Shown here: one piece after another, positions 19,059-29,593 of the stretch
How positions within the stretch are numbered: the stretch's first letter is position 1
How the letters are laid out: each line of letters starts with the position of its first letter
DNA from: Bombiscardovia nodaiensis
GTDB lineage: Bacteria > Actinomycetota > Actinomycetes > Actinomycetales > Bifidobacteriaceae
Direction of reading: 5' to 3'
NCBI GenBank assembly: GCA_033127725.1
Contig: AP026798.1
Span: 1,302,001 to 1,366,000, forward strand
Length of the DNA: 64,000 bases
The notes under the pieces: model-generated
Database searches by the model: none
Told to the model about the DNA's origin: nothing
Seen by the model: the letters and a program-made list of their open reading frames with translations, nothing else
Made by a program: the position numbers and the translations under genes

Positions 19059-20471
19059 ATGGCTCACGAAGAGATCAAGACAGCGAGCTTCGATCACGTC
19101 AGCGATCAGGGCGAAATGGTCTTCGTCTGTGACCACAAATACTTCGCTGTTAAGGTCGATAACACGCTAGATCGCGCCATTTTGGAGGCTAAGCAGGTTC
19201 TGGAAGAAGAGCAGGGTGCACCCATTCCTCAGGCCAGTTCAGCCCTGCCTATTTCCGCCATTCAAGCAGCCGTTAGAGCCGGGGAATCGACGCAGCAAGT
19301 GGCCCAAGAATTCGCTGTGAACGAAGCGATCGTTCGGCGTTTCGCGAACCCGATTGAGACGGAAAAAAAGTACGCTATCGAGCAATTCCTCTCCATGTCA
19401 GCCCCCAAGCACGGCTCCGCACCCACCAACGAGGAGGCCCTGAACCGGGCTCTTGAGGCCGTCAACGTGCCCATGAGCGCTGTGAGCTGGACCGCGACAC
19501 GCCGAAACCACAGTCCTTGGAAAATTCGTGCAGCTTTCCAAGCTGAAGGTCGGGCCGTGGAAGCCAACTGGACTTGGAACATGAAGGAAAACACCATTAC
19601 CTGTCTGAACAAGGCCGCCAAGCACCTGCTGGAAGGTTCGAGTGCCTTCATCAGCGAGGAAGTCCCCGCACCTGTCCAGGAGGATCCAGACTTAGAGAAT
19701 CCGAATATTTTCCGGACGCCCATGAGCGCGGACCCTGCCGCAGCAGTTGACGAGAGCGCCAGCCACGCACAGCTATCTGCCACCCTTGAGTTGGCAGCTC
19801 CCCCCATGCAGCCCGTAGGCGAGCAAGCTGAACAGGTTTCGGAAAGTGAACTGACAGACCAGGCACAAACCACTGACGAGCAGGCGATCACCCAGCCTCC
19901 TACTGGCAGCCCTGCAGCGCTAGCCCCCCAACAGGGCACTCCCCTGCCTCCTCCTCAGGAAACAGCCAATGCGCCCCAGCAGGCCGCACCTGAACAGGAC
20001 AAGGCTGAAGACCAGGAGCAAGAGCAGGAGCAGCAGACTGCCGTGGACTCGCATGAACCGAGCTCTCTCACTGCCTGGATGTACGGCGGCAAGCGGAGGA
20101 TGAAAGCGCAGGGCGAGAAGGCAGCCCCGACTACGACAGCGAGCTCCAGTACTCAGCGTTCCTCGCAGGGCTCAGCAAGACAACCATCGTCCGCTCCTAC
20201 CCACCAGGGACAGGCGGATGCAAGCGCCCAGTCGGCCCAGACCAGTCAGGAGGGCGACTCGCAGGCTGACAGCCACGAGCGCAGACCGGGATCCTTAGTT
20301 GCCTCCTCTGCTCCTTCACCAGAGCAGGCAACTCACCAGACCGGCAGCACCGGCAGCGGCGAACCCCATTCAGAAGCTTCTGCCAAGGCTGAGAACGCTC
20401 ACCAGACCTCGCATAAGAAGTCGGGTCGCTCGGCTGTCCCCTCCTGGGACGAGATTCTCTTCGGCGAATAA
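19059..20471 (+). CDS. sepH: Septation protein SepH
   Basis: SepH (DUF3071) is an actinobacterial FtsZ-interacting protein that promotes Z-ring assembly. The conserved part is the first 190 residues, including a helix-turn-helix-like segment with VRAGESTQQVAQEFAVNEAIVRRFANPIE. The remainder is a long Gln/Ala/Ser/Pro-rich disordered region ending in the short conserved tail PSWDEILFGE. The start ATG 19059 has GAAGG 7 nt upstream; a GTG at 19023 lies in the same frame. It diverges from DUF4193-dut. Confidence 0.92.
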   Translation: MAHEEIKTASFDHVSDQGEMVFVCDHKYFAVKVDNTLDRAILEAKQVLEEEQGAPIPQASSALPISAIQAAVRAGESTQQVAQEFAVNEAIVRRFANPIETEKKYAIEQFLSMSAPKHGSAPTNEEALNRALEAVNVPMSAVSWTATRRNHSPWKIRAAFQAEGRAVEANWTWNMKENTITCLNKAAKHLLEGSSAFISEEVPAPVQEDPDLENPNIFRTPMSADPAAAVDESASHAQLSATLELAAPPMQPVGEQAEQVSESELTDQAQTTDEQAITQPPTGSPAALAPQQGTPLPPPQETANAPQQAAPEQDKAEDQEQEQEQQTAVDSHEPSSLTAWMYGGKRRMKAQGEKAAPTTTASSSTQRSSQGSARQPSSAPTHQGQADASAQSAQTSQEGDSQADSHERRPGSLVASSAPSPEQATHQTGSTGSGEPHSEASAKAENAHQTSHKKSGRSAVPSWDEILFGE

Positions 20472-20514
20472 GCCGTCACTCCCCCTTGCGCCGGTGAGTG
20501 CAGTCCTGGCCGGC

Positions 20515-21741
20515 TCAGATGAGGTCGATCAGGCAGGGAATGTCGGTTTCCAGGTAAGTTTGAGAGCCATGCACACCCGGCAAGTGCATGGCTTGCTCGC
20601 TTTGAGAACGCGAATCAACGATGGTTGCCGCTCCTAAAGCGCTGACGAGTATATCGCCAATGACTGGCTTGACCCGCTCCTCAACCGGCCCAAACATGCC
20701 TTGGCTTATGGCCTGCTCCCGGGTGCGCACCAGGGCGTGCTGGCCCAAAACATCCTGCCATCGCTGGGCCACGCTCGACAGCTCGGCCTCGTCGTCCAAG
20801 TAGAGCATCACTTGCCGGGGTTCTCCCCCTACCAGCTTTACCCCCTCCTGCAGGGCCGGAACCTGCCCCAGGTCAAAGCGGCAAGCGGGGTCAGCACTGA
20901 CCATGCCGTGGTCGGCAACAATGACCACCAGGGTACCCTTGGGAGCGCTGCGGTGAAGGAGGGCCAACTGGTCGTCCACCCGCTCCAAGGTAGCCGCCCA
21001 GTCCTCGCCCTCCCATCCCAGGGCGTGCCCCACTTTATCCACGTCTCGAATGTACAAGTAAGTCAAACCAGGCTCGCGGGCTGACCGGGCAGCCGCCAAA
21101 ATTCGTGCTTTCGGGTCTTTGTTGCCCAGGTAGTGGGTTCCACGCAGGGCGGCACGGGTCAGCCCAGAAGCGGCGAATTTAGGCAAACCCGATGATGTGA
21201 CCCGGAGCCCCTGCTCATTCAGACGCTCAAAAATAGTGGGCTGCCGTTGCAAGTCCTCCGGCTCGGGAGCGTCGCGGAATTGGATGAGCTGGCCCAAGCT
21301 GCCAGTATCCACATTGAGCTGAGTGTATCCCGCCATGCCGGTCAATCCCGGGCAGGTACCCGTACCAAACACGCCCATGGCTGCCGTTGTGGTGGAAGGC
21401 AGGCAGGTGGCGATTGGACGAGCGTTCGCTGGGTCATTGACTAGGCTGCGCAAATAGGGAGCATGACCCAGTCGGTGTTGCAAATTCCAGTAGCCCAAAC
21501 CGTCCACAAGCACCACGATGGCCGACGACGCATCGGGCAGGCCGAGAGCTGCCTGCAGGGCTTTGGGGCGAGTATGAACCGCTGTAGGAACTGGAGCGCC
21601 CAGGGCCGCGCTCACCGCTGGCAGCACGGATGAAAGGTGCAGGGCCTGACCCCGCCGGTCCAGCTCGTCCCCGTAGGTGCTGGTGGGGGCGAGCGCCATA
21701 ACATCTTGCGCAGAGGGAAAATCTTCCATACTCCCATTCAA
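20515..21741 (-). CDS. Alkaline-phosphatase superfamily phosphodiesterase
   Basis: This protein of about 405 residues belongs to the type I phosphodiesterase/nucleotide pyrophosphatase group. The metal-binding aspartate appears in VLVDGLGYWN, the nucleophile threonine region in CLPSTTTAAMGVFGTG, and the second metal site in VIVADHGM. No signal peptide is visible, so it is probably cytoplasmic. Substrate unknown. Two starts are possible, TTG 21741 and ATG 21729, and neither has a well-spaced Shine-Dalgarno. It converges on sepH with a 43-nt gap and diverges from parC. Confidence 0.85.
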   Translation of the reverse strand: MNGSMEDFPSAQDVMALAPTSTYGDELDRRGQALHLSSVLPAVSAALGAPVPTAVHTRPKALQAALGLPDASSAIVVLVDGLGYWNLQHRLGHAPYLRSLVNDPANARPIATCLPSTTTAAMGVFGTGTCPGLTGMAGYTQLNVDTGSLGQLIQFRDAPEPEDLQRQPTIFERLNEQGLRVTSSGLPKFAASGLTRAALRGTHYLGNKDPKARILAAARSAREPGLTYLYIRDVDKVGHALGWEGEDWAATLERVDDQLALLHRSAPKGTLVVIVADHGMVSADPACRFDLGQVPALQEGVKLVGGEPRQVMLYLDDEAELSSVAQRWQDVLGQHALVRTREQAISQGMFGPVEERVKPVIGDILVSALGAATIVDSRSQSEQAMHLPGVHGSQTYLETDIPCLIDLI

Positions 21742-21858
21742 GCACGAACCCCACGCACACCCCGCTCAAAAGCTCCGCTCCAGCCCTGTCTGCAGCAGCT
21801 TAGGCGCAGGAAGCGCTAATATAGGGCGGGAACATCGCACCTAGGAGAGCAGTAATAC

Positions 21859-24480
21859 ATGGCAGCACATCGCAAGAGCAACCCTGGCTACGACATGCAC
21901 ACGGTTCAAGAGCACATCGTAGAAACACCCTTGGGTGAGGAGATGAGCAAATCCTTCCTGGAGTATGCTTACTCGGTTATTTACGCTCGTGCCCTGCCCG
22001 ACGCGCGCGACGGATTGAAACCCGTGCAGCGGCGCATCATTTACCAAATGGGGCAGATGAACCTGACCCCAGACAGGCCCTATATGAAGTCGGCCCGCGC
22101 TGTGGGCGAGGTCATGGGTAAGCTCCACCCCCACGGCGACTCTTCCATTTATGAGGCTATGGTGCGCCTAGCTCAGCCGTTCGCTATGCGTCTGCCCCTG
22201 GTGGACGGCCATGGTAACTTCGGCTCCCTGGACGACGGCCCGGCAGCCTCCCGCTACACCGAGGCCCGACTGGCTCCGGCTGCCCTGGGTATGAACGCCA
22301 ATATTGACGAAGATACCGTGGATTTCACCCCCAACTACGACAACAAACTCAAGGAACCCACGGTCCTGCCCTCTGCCATTCCCAACCTGCTGGTCAACGG
22401 CTCTTCTGGCATTGCAGTAGGCATGGCTACAAATATGATCACCCACAACCTGGGAGAAGTCGTAGCCGCTGCCAAGCATCTGATGACCCATCCCGACGCC
22501 AGCTTGGACCAGCTGATGACCTATGTGCCCGGACCGGATTTGCCTGGCGGCGGCATCATTGTAGGCCGAGAGGGCATTCGCAAGGCCTACGAATCTGGCC
22601 GTGGAGCCTTTGTCACCCGCTCAGTCACTCATATTGAGAACGTGACCGCCCGCAAAAAAGCCATTGTCGTGACCGAACTACCCTTCATGGTCGGACCTGA
22701 GCGCGTGCTGGAGCGCATCTCTGAGGGGGTCAAAAACCACCATATCGACGGCATTTCTGGCGCCATTGACTTGACCGACCGCCATAACGGCACCCGCTTG
22801 GTCATCGAGCTCAAGTCGGGCTTCGACCCAGCCAAAGTGCTGGCCCAGCTCTTTAAGTACACCCCGCTGGAGGACTCGTTCACCATCAACAACGTGGCGC
22901 TCGTAGGCGGCCGCCCCCACACGATGGGGCTCAAAGAACTCCTCGACGTGTGGATTCAACACCGCCGGCAGGTCATCCGCCGCCGCTCACTCTTCCGCAA
23001 ACGCAAGGCTCAGGAACGTCTCCACCTGGTGGAAGGCCTCCTGCTGGCCATGCTCGACATTGACGAAGTCATCCAGGTCATCCGCACCTCCGACGATGCC
23101 GATGCCGCAAAAACCCGCCTGATGGCCGTTTTCGACTTGGACGACATTCAAGCGAAATACATCCTGGAACTGCGCCTGCGTCGACTGACGAAAATGAGCC
23201 GGATTGAGCTCGAAGGTGAGCGGGACGACTTGCGGCAACAGTTGGAGGCCCTGGAGCTCATTTTGAGCTCTGCCAGCGCTCTTGACAAGGTAGTGGTCGA
23301 TGAGATGGATCAGGCCGTGCAAGCCTGGGACACGCCCAGGCGCACAGTCATTCTCGACGCTGAATCTTCAGGAGACTTAGCTCCCGTGGCCTTGCAGGGT
23401 GATCAGGATGCCAGTAGCACTGGCGCTCAGGCTGTTCAGAGCCTAGGGTTGGCTGCGACTACGTCCTCCAAGCAGGCCGCTAGCGCCGATTCTGCCAGCT
23501 TGCAGGTCAAGGACGAACCCTGTGCTGTTGCCATGAGCGCTTCCGGCCTCATTGCCCGCTTCAGTGAGGGTGCCCTAGATATGTGGCTCTCCCGCTCAGC
23601 CGCTGACGGCCGGGCAAACGATGACCAGATCGTCTCGATTTTCACCACCCACACGCTCGCTGAATACGGTTTAGTCACTTCCGCAGGACGGCTGGTGACC
23701 GCTCCCGTGGCCGACCTTCCCCAGCTGCCGCTCACAGCCTCGCTCAGCTTGTCGGGCGGTGTGCAGGCCGACGAACTGTTGGGCATGACCCAGTCCACGC
23801 AGGCGGTGTCGGGCGAGCGCACCGTTGCTGCCATCGATTTGGACAGTGAGCAACCACTGGCCATGGGTACCCGCCAGGGCGTCGTCAAGCGCTGGAATCG
23901 TGTCTCCCCCACAACTATGGACTCCTGGACCATTATCAACCTGAGCCCCGAAGACCAGCTCCTGTTTGCAGCCCCGTCTGCCGATAAGGATCAGCTCGTA
24001 TTTATTGCTTCAGACTCCTCCCTGCTCAACTATGAGGCGGGCAAGGTGCGCGCTCAAGGCCGCGACTCGGCCGGTATGACCGGCATCCGCTTGGCCGAAA
24101 ACCAGCAGGTAGTCGCGTTCGCGGTCGTGCCCCAAGACCAGTTGACCTGGACCTACACTGAGGGCGAGAACGGGCTGTCGAGCCAGTCTGGAGCGGTGGT
24201 GCTGACCGTAGCTGGTGACAGTGAAGCCCTGCCCGGCACGGAGAACGGCGCTGCGAAGGTCACACCCCTGCAGATGTACCCCGCTAAAGGCCGTGGAACG
24301 GGCGGTGTGCGCTCCCAACGCTTCCTCAAGGGTCAGAATACCCTCCTCCTGGCTTGCGTCGGTCCTTGGCCCCTGCACGCGTCGACGGCATCCGGCCATC
24401 CGGTGGACTTGCCTGCCGTCGATATGCGCCGTGATGCCTCGGGCCAAGACTTAGCCGCGCCCATAGCCTACGTAGCCTAA
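21859..24480 (+). CDS. parC: DNA topoisomerase IV subunit A
   Basis: This 873-residue subunit cuts and rejoins DNA; with ParE it decatenates sister chromosomes. The winged-helix and tower core starts at [20 protein letters not shown] and the catalytic tyrosine is Y133 in [10 protein letters not shown]. The quinolone-determining stretch reads [14 protein letters not shown], with Ser95 and Glu99 at the usual positions and the ParC-like EAMV. The C-terminal beta-pinwheel has no GyrA box of the QRRGGKG type, which supports ParC over GyrA. AGGAG precedes the ATG. Its partner parE is 5 kb away at 29594-31969. Confidence 0.9.
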   Translation: MAAHRKSNPGYDMHTVQEHIVETPLGEEMSKSFLEYAYSVIYARALPDARDGLKPVQRRIIYQMGQMNLTPDRPYMKSARAVGEVMGKLHPHGDSSIYEAMVRLAQPFAMRLPLVDGHGNFGSLDDGPAASRYTEARLAPAALGMNANIDEDTVDFTPNYDNKLKEPTVLPSAIPNLLVNGSSGIAVGMATNMITHNLGEVVAAAKHLMTHPDASLDQLMTYVPGPDLPGGGIIVGREGIRKAYESGRGAFVTRSVTHIENVTARKKAIVVTELPFMVGPERVLERISEGVKNHHIDGISGAIDLTDRHNGTRLVIELKSGFDPAKVLAQLFKYTPLEDSFTINNVALVGGRPHTMGLKELLDVWIQHRRQVIRRRSLFRKRKAQERLHLVEGLLLAMLDIDEVIQVIRTSDDADAAKTRLMAVFDLDDIQAKYILELRLRRLTKMSRIELEGERDDLRQQLEALELILSSASALDKVVVDEMDQAVQAWDTPRRTVILDAESSGDLAPVALQGDQDASSTGAQAVQSLGLAATTSSKQAASADSASLQVKDEPCAVAMSASGLIARFSEGALDMWLSRSAADGRANDDQIVSIFTTHTLAEYGLVTSAGRLVTAPVADLPQLPLTASLSLSGGVQADELLGMTQSTQAVSGERTVAAIDLDSEQPLAMGTRQGVVKRWNRVSPTTMDSWTIINLSPEDQLLFAAPSADKDQLVFIASDSSLLNYEAGKVRAQGRDSAGMTGIRLAENQQVVAFAVVPQDQLTWTYTEGENGLSSQSGAVVLTVAGDSEALPGTENGAAKVTPLQMYPAKGRGTGGVRSQRFLKGQNTLLLACVGPWPLHASTASGHPVDLPAVDMRRDASGQDLAAPIAYVA

Positions 24481-24504
24481 GACCGCCCAATAAAGCGCGA
24501 CAGC

Positions 24505-24555
24505 AACCGAGCACGCGGGCCCGTCAGACTGCTTTGCGGGCCCGCGTGCTCGGTT
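24505..24555. terminator. Bidirectional terminator between parC and the Lhr helicase gene
   Basis: A 19-bp perfect inverted repeat (24505-24523 and 24537-24555), GC-rich with AA/TT ends, encloses a 13-nt loop. It lies 25 nt after the parC stop and 6 nt after the stop of the helicase gene, and should stop transcription both ways. Confidence 0.93.
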
Positions 24556-24560
24556 CATGC

Positions 24561-27500
24561 TCAGTAGAGCTTCATCCCCTGGGGACCTAGGGTAAAGCCG
24601 GCTGTCTCCATAGCTTGCGACTCAGGCGAGCCTGCCCTCCAAGTTTTCGAATTCCCATCTTTGAAATAGGCTGGATGGACCCCACGAGCCCTGAGCCACG
24701 CGGCCAGAGCCTTGCAGGCGGCAGTGAGTTGGTCAGCTTGCACTCCTTCGAAGGTCACCAGATGGTGGCCGCTCAGGGCTGCATACAGGACCGGCTGGCC
24801 TCCTACTAGTCCCAGTAGGGATCCGGACCGTCGACTGGGCTTCAGGGCCAGCTCATCGCCTACAGGAGGCCACGGGAGACTGGCCCCATAAGGATTAGCA
24901 GGGTCGCGTGAGTCCACCACCACAGCTGCCTGGCCTGCGACAGACACAGCTTGAGCGCCCTCCTGCCCGCCTGCCGCCAGACTCCTCAACTGGCTCACCG
25001 TTGCTCGGCTGGCAAATTGCATGCCTCCTAGGCCCTCCACAAAAGCCCCACGCAGCAGCTGACCAGCCTGCTCCATAGACTGAAAGACTGGGTAGAGCTG
25101 GGCAAAATTCAGGGGAAGCTCCTCCTGACTCATGAGCATGGGCACTATGATGCCGTCCCGCTCCAGGCTTAAGCGGGCGGCCTCTAGGGCCTGGTGAGTT
25201 TGAACCTGGTCAGCACTCTCCTGAGCAGCAGGAGCGGCCTGTAGGGGCGCTAGCAAGAACCACAAGCCCTGAGTAGCAGCCTGAGCTTGGGCAGAACCTG
25301 GAGCAACTGCCACGGGCTCCCTGGCAGCGCCAAAATTCGTCGCATAAGCTCGCCTGCCCCAAGTTGCCCGTGACCGCATACGGGCAGGAGAACGGTGCAA
25401 GCTCGTAGGACCTGTTGCCACCTTGGCGGTAAGCCTGCGGATAGGTGAGAACGAGGAAGCGGTCAGTTCCCCCTTCCAGACCATCTGCCAGATACCTTCG
25501 GCCAGCTGGTCTTCGCTGGGGCCGTCGGACCCAGCACCGAACTCGTCTGCCTGTGTGCGCATCAAGGCTAAGAGTTGGCGGGTATGGAAGGCGGCACCCG
25601 ACTTGAGCACGTCCCTCAGGCCGGTTTCCAAGCGCTCTTCCGTTTCACCGTTTTCCTCATTGTCTACCCTGGGACCGGCTGGATGGTCCGCCTGCTGAAC
25701 CAGAGAGAGCAGGGGCGAATCAGCCAGATAGAAGGCAATATGGCCCACTTGTTGGTCAGGCTGACGTCTGCCAACCCAGACCACCTGCCCAGAAGCGAGC
25801 AGCTGATCCAGCCAACCCGGCTGATAGTCGGGCATTCGCGCGGGCAGCACACTGCTCTCCCAGGCGTCCGCTGGCAGGTACAGTCCTTCAAAGAGGGCTA
25901 AGAGGTCCAAGAGCCCGTCCACTCCCCGGTAGATGGCTCGCTCTGCTGGCACCACCCCTTGGTGCCGGAGGAGCCACTGAACATAGGTAGCTGGCGGAAG
26001 AGGCTTAGCGGCCTGCCGAGCCTTAGTCAGGGCACGCGAGCGGAGCCTGGCAAACACCTTGGGATGGAGCCACTGTAGGGTCCGCGGCTCTTCATGCACA
26101 TGCTGATCGGTCTGTGCGGCATCGCTAAAGTGACCGCTCATCAAGCGGTGGCTGGCTTCCAGCTGGTCCAGGCAGACGTGAAGCTGTGCCGAGCTTACCG
26201 CGAATCGTTGGGCAAGTGTCGATTCGCTCATAGGACCGTGAGAGGCAGCGTAGGTCATGATGAGGTCCGCCAAGGCCTGCTGACGGCCCTCATCTTCAGC
26301 TATACCCGTCGGAGCGGTCCCACCGGCCCCACCAAGCGCTAGCAACCGCTGCTCGTCGGCCGGGTTGGCCCAGAGCTCTGTCTGCCCCCGGAGCACAGGT
26401 CGAGCCCGGTGCTGCCCTCGCAAGTGAGCGAGATACCCGGCTACGGCCCGGCTGTGCTGGCTGACGGACTCTCCCTGCTCCCCCAGCTGGTCAGGCTCTG
26501 ACGAGGGCTCCTCCTGGAGGCGGTCCGCTAGCTCATCGGCCGTAAGAGGACCCAGCAGACGCAAGAGGTCGGCGACTCCTTCCTCCCCCCGCTTGCGACG
26601 GCCTGGGAGCAAGTACTGTAGCTCATCTTCAAGCTGGCGGACCAGTTGAGGGCTGGCGAGGGCCTGCGTGCTGGGCTGGCCCAGAAGCTTGGAGAGCAGG
26701 TTCGAATCCAGGGAGAGCACAGCCGCACTCTGCTCGGCCTGGGGCAGGTCGTACAGGTACATGTAGGCGCCTACATAGCCAAAGAGCAGGGTGGAGGCGA
26801 AAGGAGAGGGAGTGGTGGTAGTGACTGACAACAGCTGGACTGTACCGGCCTCCAGCTGGCTCATCAGCTGACTAAGAGCCGGCAGGTCGTAGACATCCTC
26901 TAAGCACTCTCGCATAGTCTCAGCGAGCAGGGGGAAATTGCCCTCCTTCTGGGCGGCTTGCAAGAGCTGGGAGGCTCTCAACCGCTGCTGCCAGAGGGGT
27001 ACGCGGTGCCCTGGTTGCGCACGGGGCATAAAGAGCGAGCGAGCTGCCACCTGCCGGAAGCGACCAGCGAAGAGGGCCGACGTGGTCACCTGCTCTCGCA
27101 CAACTGTCATCAACTCTTCGGGCTCAAAGGCAAACACATCCACCACCGGCAGATTGCCGTCCTCCTGCGGCAGGCGGACCACAATACCGTCGTCGGCCGC
27201 GTAGACGGAACCGTCGTACCCCCGCTGCTGCTTCAAGCGCGCGCTGATAGCTAGGGCCCAAGGCTCGTGGACTCGGCGGCCGTAGGGTGAGTGCAGGATG
27301 ATCCGCCAATCCCCCTCCTCGTCCTGGTAGCGCTCCAGAACGAGCTCACGGTCGTTGGGCACCACTGTGGTTGCCGCCAGCTGCTCGGCGCACAGGGCTG
27401 CCAGGTTCTGTATGCTGTTGGCGTCCAAACCAACTTTTTGCAAACGTTTGCAAACCTCGCCAGTAAAATGAGCTCGTCCTGAACTGCCCTCGGCAATTGC

Positions 27501-29507
27501 TGGCTTGAGCCCGTCCTGAAGCTGACGGGCAAGTGCTCCCAGCTGGCGGCCAAAAGCCGCATCCCTACCCAGGGCCTCTCCGTGCCAGAAGGGCAGGCGG
27601 GCCGAGCGACCGGGAGCTGGCTGGACAATCACGCGGTCGTTAGTAATCTGCTGAATACGCCAAGAGGTGGTTCCTAGGGTTATGATGTCGCCCACGCGAG
27701 ACTCGTAGACCATCTCCTCGTCCAACTCCCCCACCCGCCTGGGAGAACGGCTGGAATCCTCCTGGGGCAGGACCACGCTGTAGCTGCCCCGGTCCGCAAT
27801 CGTGCCGCCTGAGGTGACAGCCACCCGCTGGGCACCCGGCCGAGACGTGAGCACACCAGCCTGACGATCCCAAACTAACAGGGGTCGGAAGAGGCGAAAA
27901 TCGTCGGAGGAATAGGTCCCAGCCAGCATATCTAGGACAGATTCGAAGACATCGCGGTCTAAGTCCAGGAAGGGGGCCGCCCGACGGACCAACTGGAACC
28001 AGTCCTCTGCCCTCCACTCGTCCATAGATACGGCTGCCACGGTCTGCTGGGCGAGAATATCGAGCGGGTTGCGGGGAATATTTGTCTCTTCAATCCGCCC
28101 GGTCAGCATGGCTTGCGTACTGGCCGCGCACTGGAGAATTTCTCGGCGGTTCAGGGGGTAGAGCAGGGCGTGGGACTGGGCTGACACCCGGTGACCAGCC
28201 CGTCCCACCCGCTGCAGGCCCGACGCGACCGAGAGGGGCGGCGCCACTTGGATGACCAGATCGATGGCACCCATGTCAATGCCCAGCTCCAGGCTCGACG
28301 TGGCTACCACACAGCGCAAGTCGCCGCTTTTCAGGTCCTCTTCTATCTGCTTGCGCCGCTCCTTGGAGACCGAGCCGTGGTGGGCCATGGCGATATGCTC
28401 TGGCCCGCTGGTCACCCGCTGGGAGGTGGAACCGGTCGCGGAAGCGTAGTGCACATGGTCATCTGCCTGGCTACCCTCACTGGAGAGTAGGTGCTGACTG
28501 CGGTAGAGCTCATTCAAGCGAGCCGTGAGCTTTTCGGCTAGTCCGCGCGAATTGACAAATACGAGCGTGGTGCGGTGGCTTTCGACCGCCTGGTAGATGC
28601 TGGCTTCCACTGCCGGCCAGATTGAGCCAGACTGCGCTTGCTGAGTGCCCTCAGGGGCGGGTTCGGCTGCAGCATTGCTCAGGTCGCTCATGTCGGCTAA
28701 GGGTTCCACCACTTGCAGGTCCAGCACTTTCGAAGAGGGCGGATGAACGACGGTGACCGGCGCTCGTCCTCCCAAGAAGCTTGCAATCGTTTGCAGAGGC
28801 TGCACGGTGGCGGAAAGACCTATCCTCTGGGCAGGTGCGGGCAAGAGCTGGTCCAGGCGCTCCAAGCTCAGGGCCAGGTGGGCGCCCCGCTTCGAGCCAG
28901 CAATAGCGTGAATTTCATCGACAATCACGGTCTGAACGCCGCTCAACATGCTCCGCACCTTCGACGTGAGCATGAGGTAGAGCGACTCCGGGGTGGTGAC
29001 CAAAATGTCGGGCGGATGGGCTGCAATTGCACGCCTGCCCCTGGCATCAGTGTCACCCGAACGAACAGCCAAGCTCACCTGCGGCACTTGCAAGCCCTGA
29101 GCCTGGTAGACCTGAGTGATGCCCTCTAAGGGTGCCTGCAAGTTCTTCGCCACATCGGTACCCAGCGCCTTGAGCGGGGAAATATAGAGCACCTTGACCG
29201 CCTTGCGACTGGCTGCGATCTTGCCCTTCTGGCGCTTGCTGGACCTATCCGCCTGGTCTTGCAGCTCTGGGCCCCTATCCGCACCCGACATCAGCTTGTC
29301 AATGGCCCACAGGAAGGCAGCGAGGGTCTTGCCTGAGCCCGTAGGAGCCACCAGCAGGGTGTGCTGGCCAGATTGAATGCTGGGCCAGGCTGCGGCTTGA
29401 GCAGGCGTGGGCTGTCCCAGCTCGCGCAAGAACCAGGACCGGGTCTGAGCCGAAAAACCACTCATCGGCTCCCCCGGGCCCTCTATAGTCTCACGCTTCT
29501 GGCTCAT
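24561..29507 (-). CDS. lhr: Lhr-type ATP-dependent helicase
   Basis: This 1648-residue protein is a large helicase-related (Lhr) superfamily 2 translocase, which in Actinobacteria is linked to DNA repair. Motif I is PTGSGKTLAAF, motif II DEIH, motif V SSLELGIDMGAIDLVIQV and motif VI QRVGRAGH, all within the first 470 residues. The winged-helix and DEAD/H-associated domains follow, then a long C-terminal region typical of the full-length actinobacterial form. GGAGGGAGG precedes ATG 29507. It lies downstream of parE on the same strand, 86 nt away, and may be cotranscribed. Confidence 0.92.
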   Translation of the reverse strand: MSQKRETIEGPGEPMSGFSAQTRSWFLRELGQPTPAQAAAWPSIQSGQHTLLVAPTGSGKTLAAFLWAIDKLMSGADRGPELQDQADRSSKRQKGKIAASRKAVKVLYISPLKALGTDVAKNLQAPLEGITQVYQAQGLQVPQVSLAVRSGDTDARGRRAIAAHPPDILVTTPESLYLMLTSKVRSMLSGVQTVIVDEIHAIAGSKRGAHLALSLERLDQLLPAPAQRIGLSATVQPLQTIASFLGGRAPVTVVHPPSSKVLDLQVVEPLADMSDLSNAAAEPAPEGTQQAQSGSIWPAVEASIYQAVESHRTTLVFVNSRGLAEKLTARLNELYRSQHLLSSEGSQADDHVHYASATGSTSQRVTSGPEHIAMAHHGSVSKERRKQIEEDLKSGDLRCVVATSSLELGIDMGAIDLVIQVAPPLSVASGLQRVGRAGHRVSAQSHALLYPLNRREILQCAASTQAMLTGRIEETNIPRNPLDILAQQTVAAVSMDEWRAEDWFQLVRRAAPFLDLDRDVFESVLDMLAGTYSSDDFRLFRPLLVWDRQAGVLTSRPGAQRVAVTSGGTIADRGSYSVVLPQEDSSRSPRRVGELDEEMVYESRVGDIITLGTTSWRIQQITNDRVIVQPAPGRSARLPFWHGEALGRDAAFGRQLGALARQLQDGLKPAIAEGSSGRAHFTGEVCKRLQKVGLDANSIQNLAALCAEQLAATTVVPNDRELVLERYQDEEGDWRIILHSPYGRRVHEPWALAISARLKQQRGYDGSVYAADDGIVVRLPQEDGNLPVVDVFAFEPEELMTVVREQVTTSALFAGRFRQVAARSLFMPRAQPGHRVPLWQQRLRASQLLQAAQKEGNFPLLAETMRECLEDVYDLPALSQLMSQLEAGTVQLLSVTTTTPSPFASTLLFGYVGAYMYLYDLPQAEQSAAVLSLDSNLLSKLLGQPSTQALASPQLVRQLEDELQYLLPGRRKRGEEGVADLLRLLGPLTADELADRLQEEPSSEPDQLGEQGESVSQHSRAVAGYLAHLRGQHRARPVLRGQTELWANPADEQRLLALGGAGGTAPTGIAEDEGRQQALADLIMTYAASHGPMSESTLAQRFAVSSAQLHVCLDQLEASHRLMSGHFSDAAQTDQHVHEEPRTLQWLHPKVFARLRSRALTKARQAAKPLPPATYVQWLLRHQGVVPAERAIYRGVDGLLDLLALFEGLYLPADAWESSVLPARMPDYQPGWLDQLLASGQVVWVGRRQPDQQVGHIAFYLADSPLLSLVQQADHPAGPRVDNEENGETEERLETGLRDVLKSGAAFHTRQLLALMRTQADEFGAGSDGPSEDQLAEGIWQMVWKGELTASSFSPIRRLTAKVATGPTSLHRSPARMRSRATWGRRAYATNFGAAREPVAVAPGSAQAQAATQGLWFLLAPLQAAPAAQESADQVQTHQALEAARLSLERDGIIVPMLMSQEELPLNFAQLYPVFQSMEQAGQLLRGAFVEGLGGMQFASRATVSQLRSLAAGGQEGAQAVSVAGQAAVVVDSRDPANPYGASLPWPPVGDELALKPSRRSGSLLGLVGGQPVLYAALSGHHLVTFEGVQADQLTAACKALAAWLRARGVHPAYFKDGNSKTWRAGSPESQAMETAGFTLGPQGMKLY

Positions 29508-29593
29508 TCCAGCGCCTCCCTCCAGCGCATGCCTCGCCTGCTGCCAGCGAATTACTCCCTCATCAGGCCGACAGCAACCGGAGGGCAGCGAAC

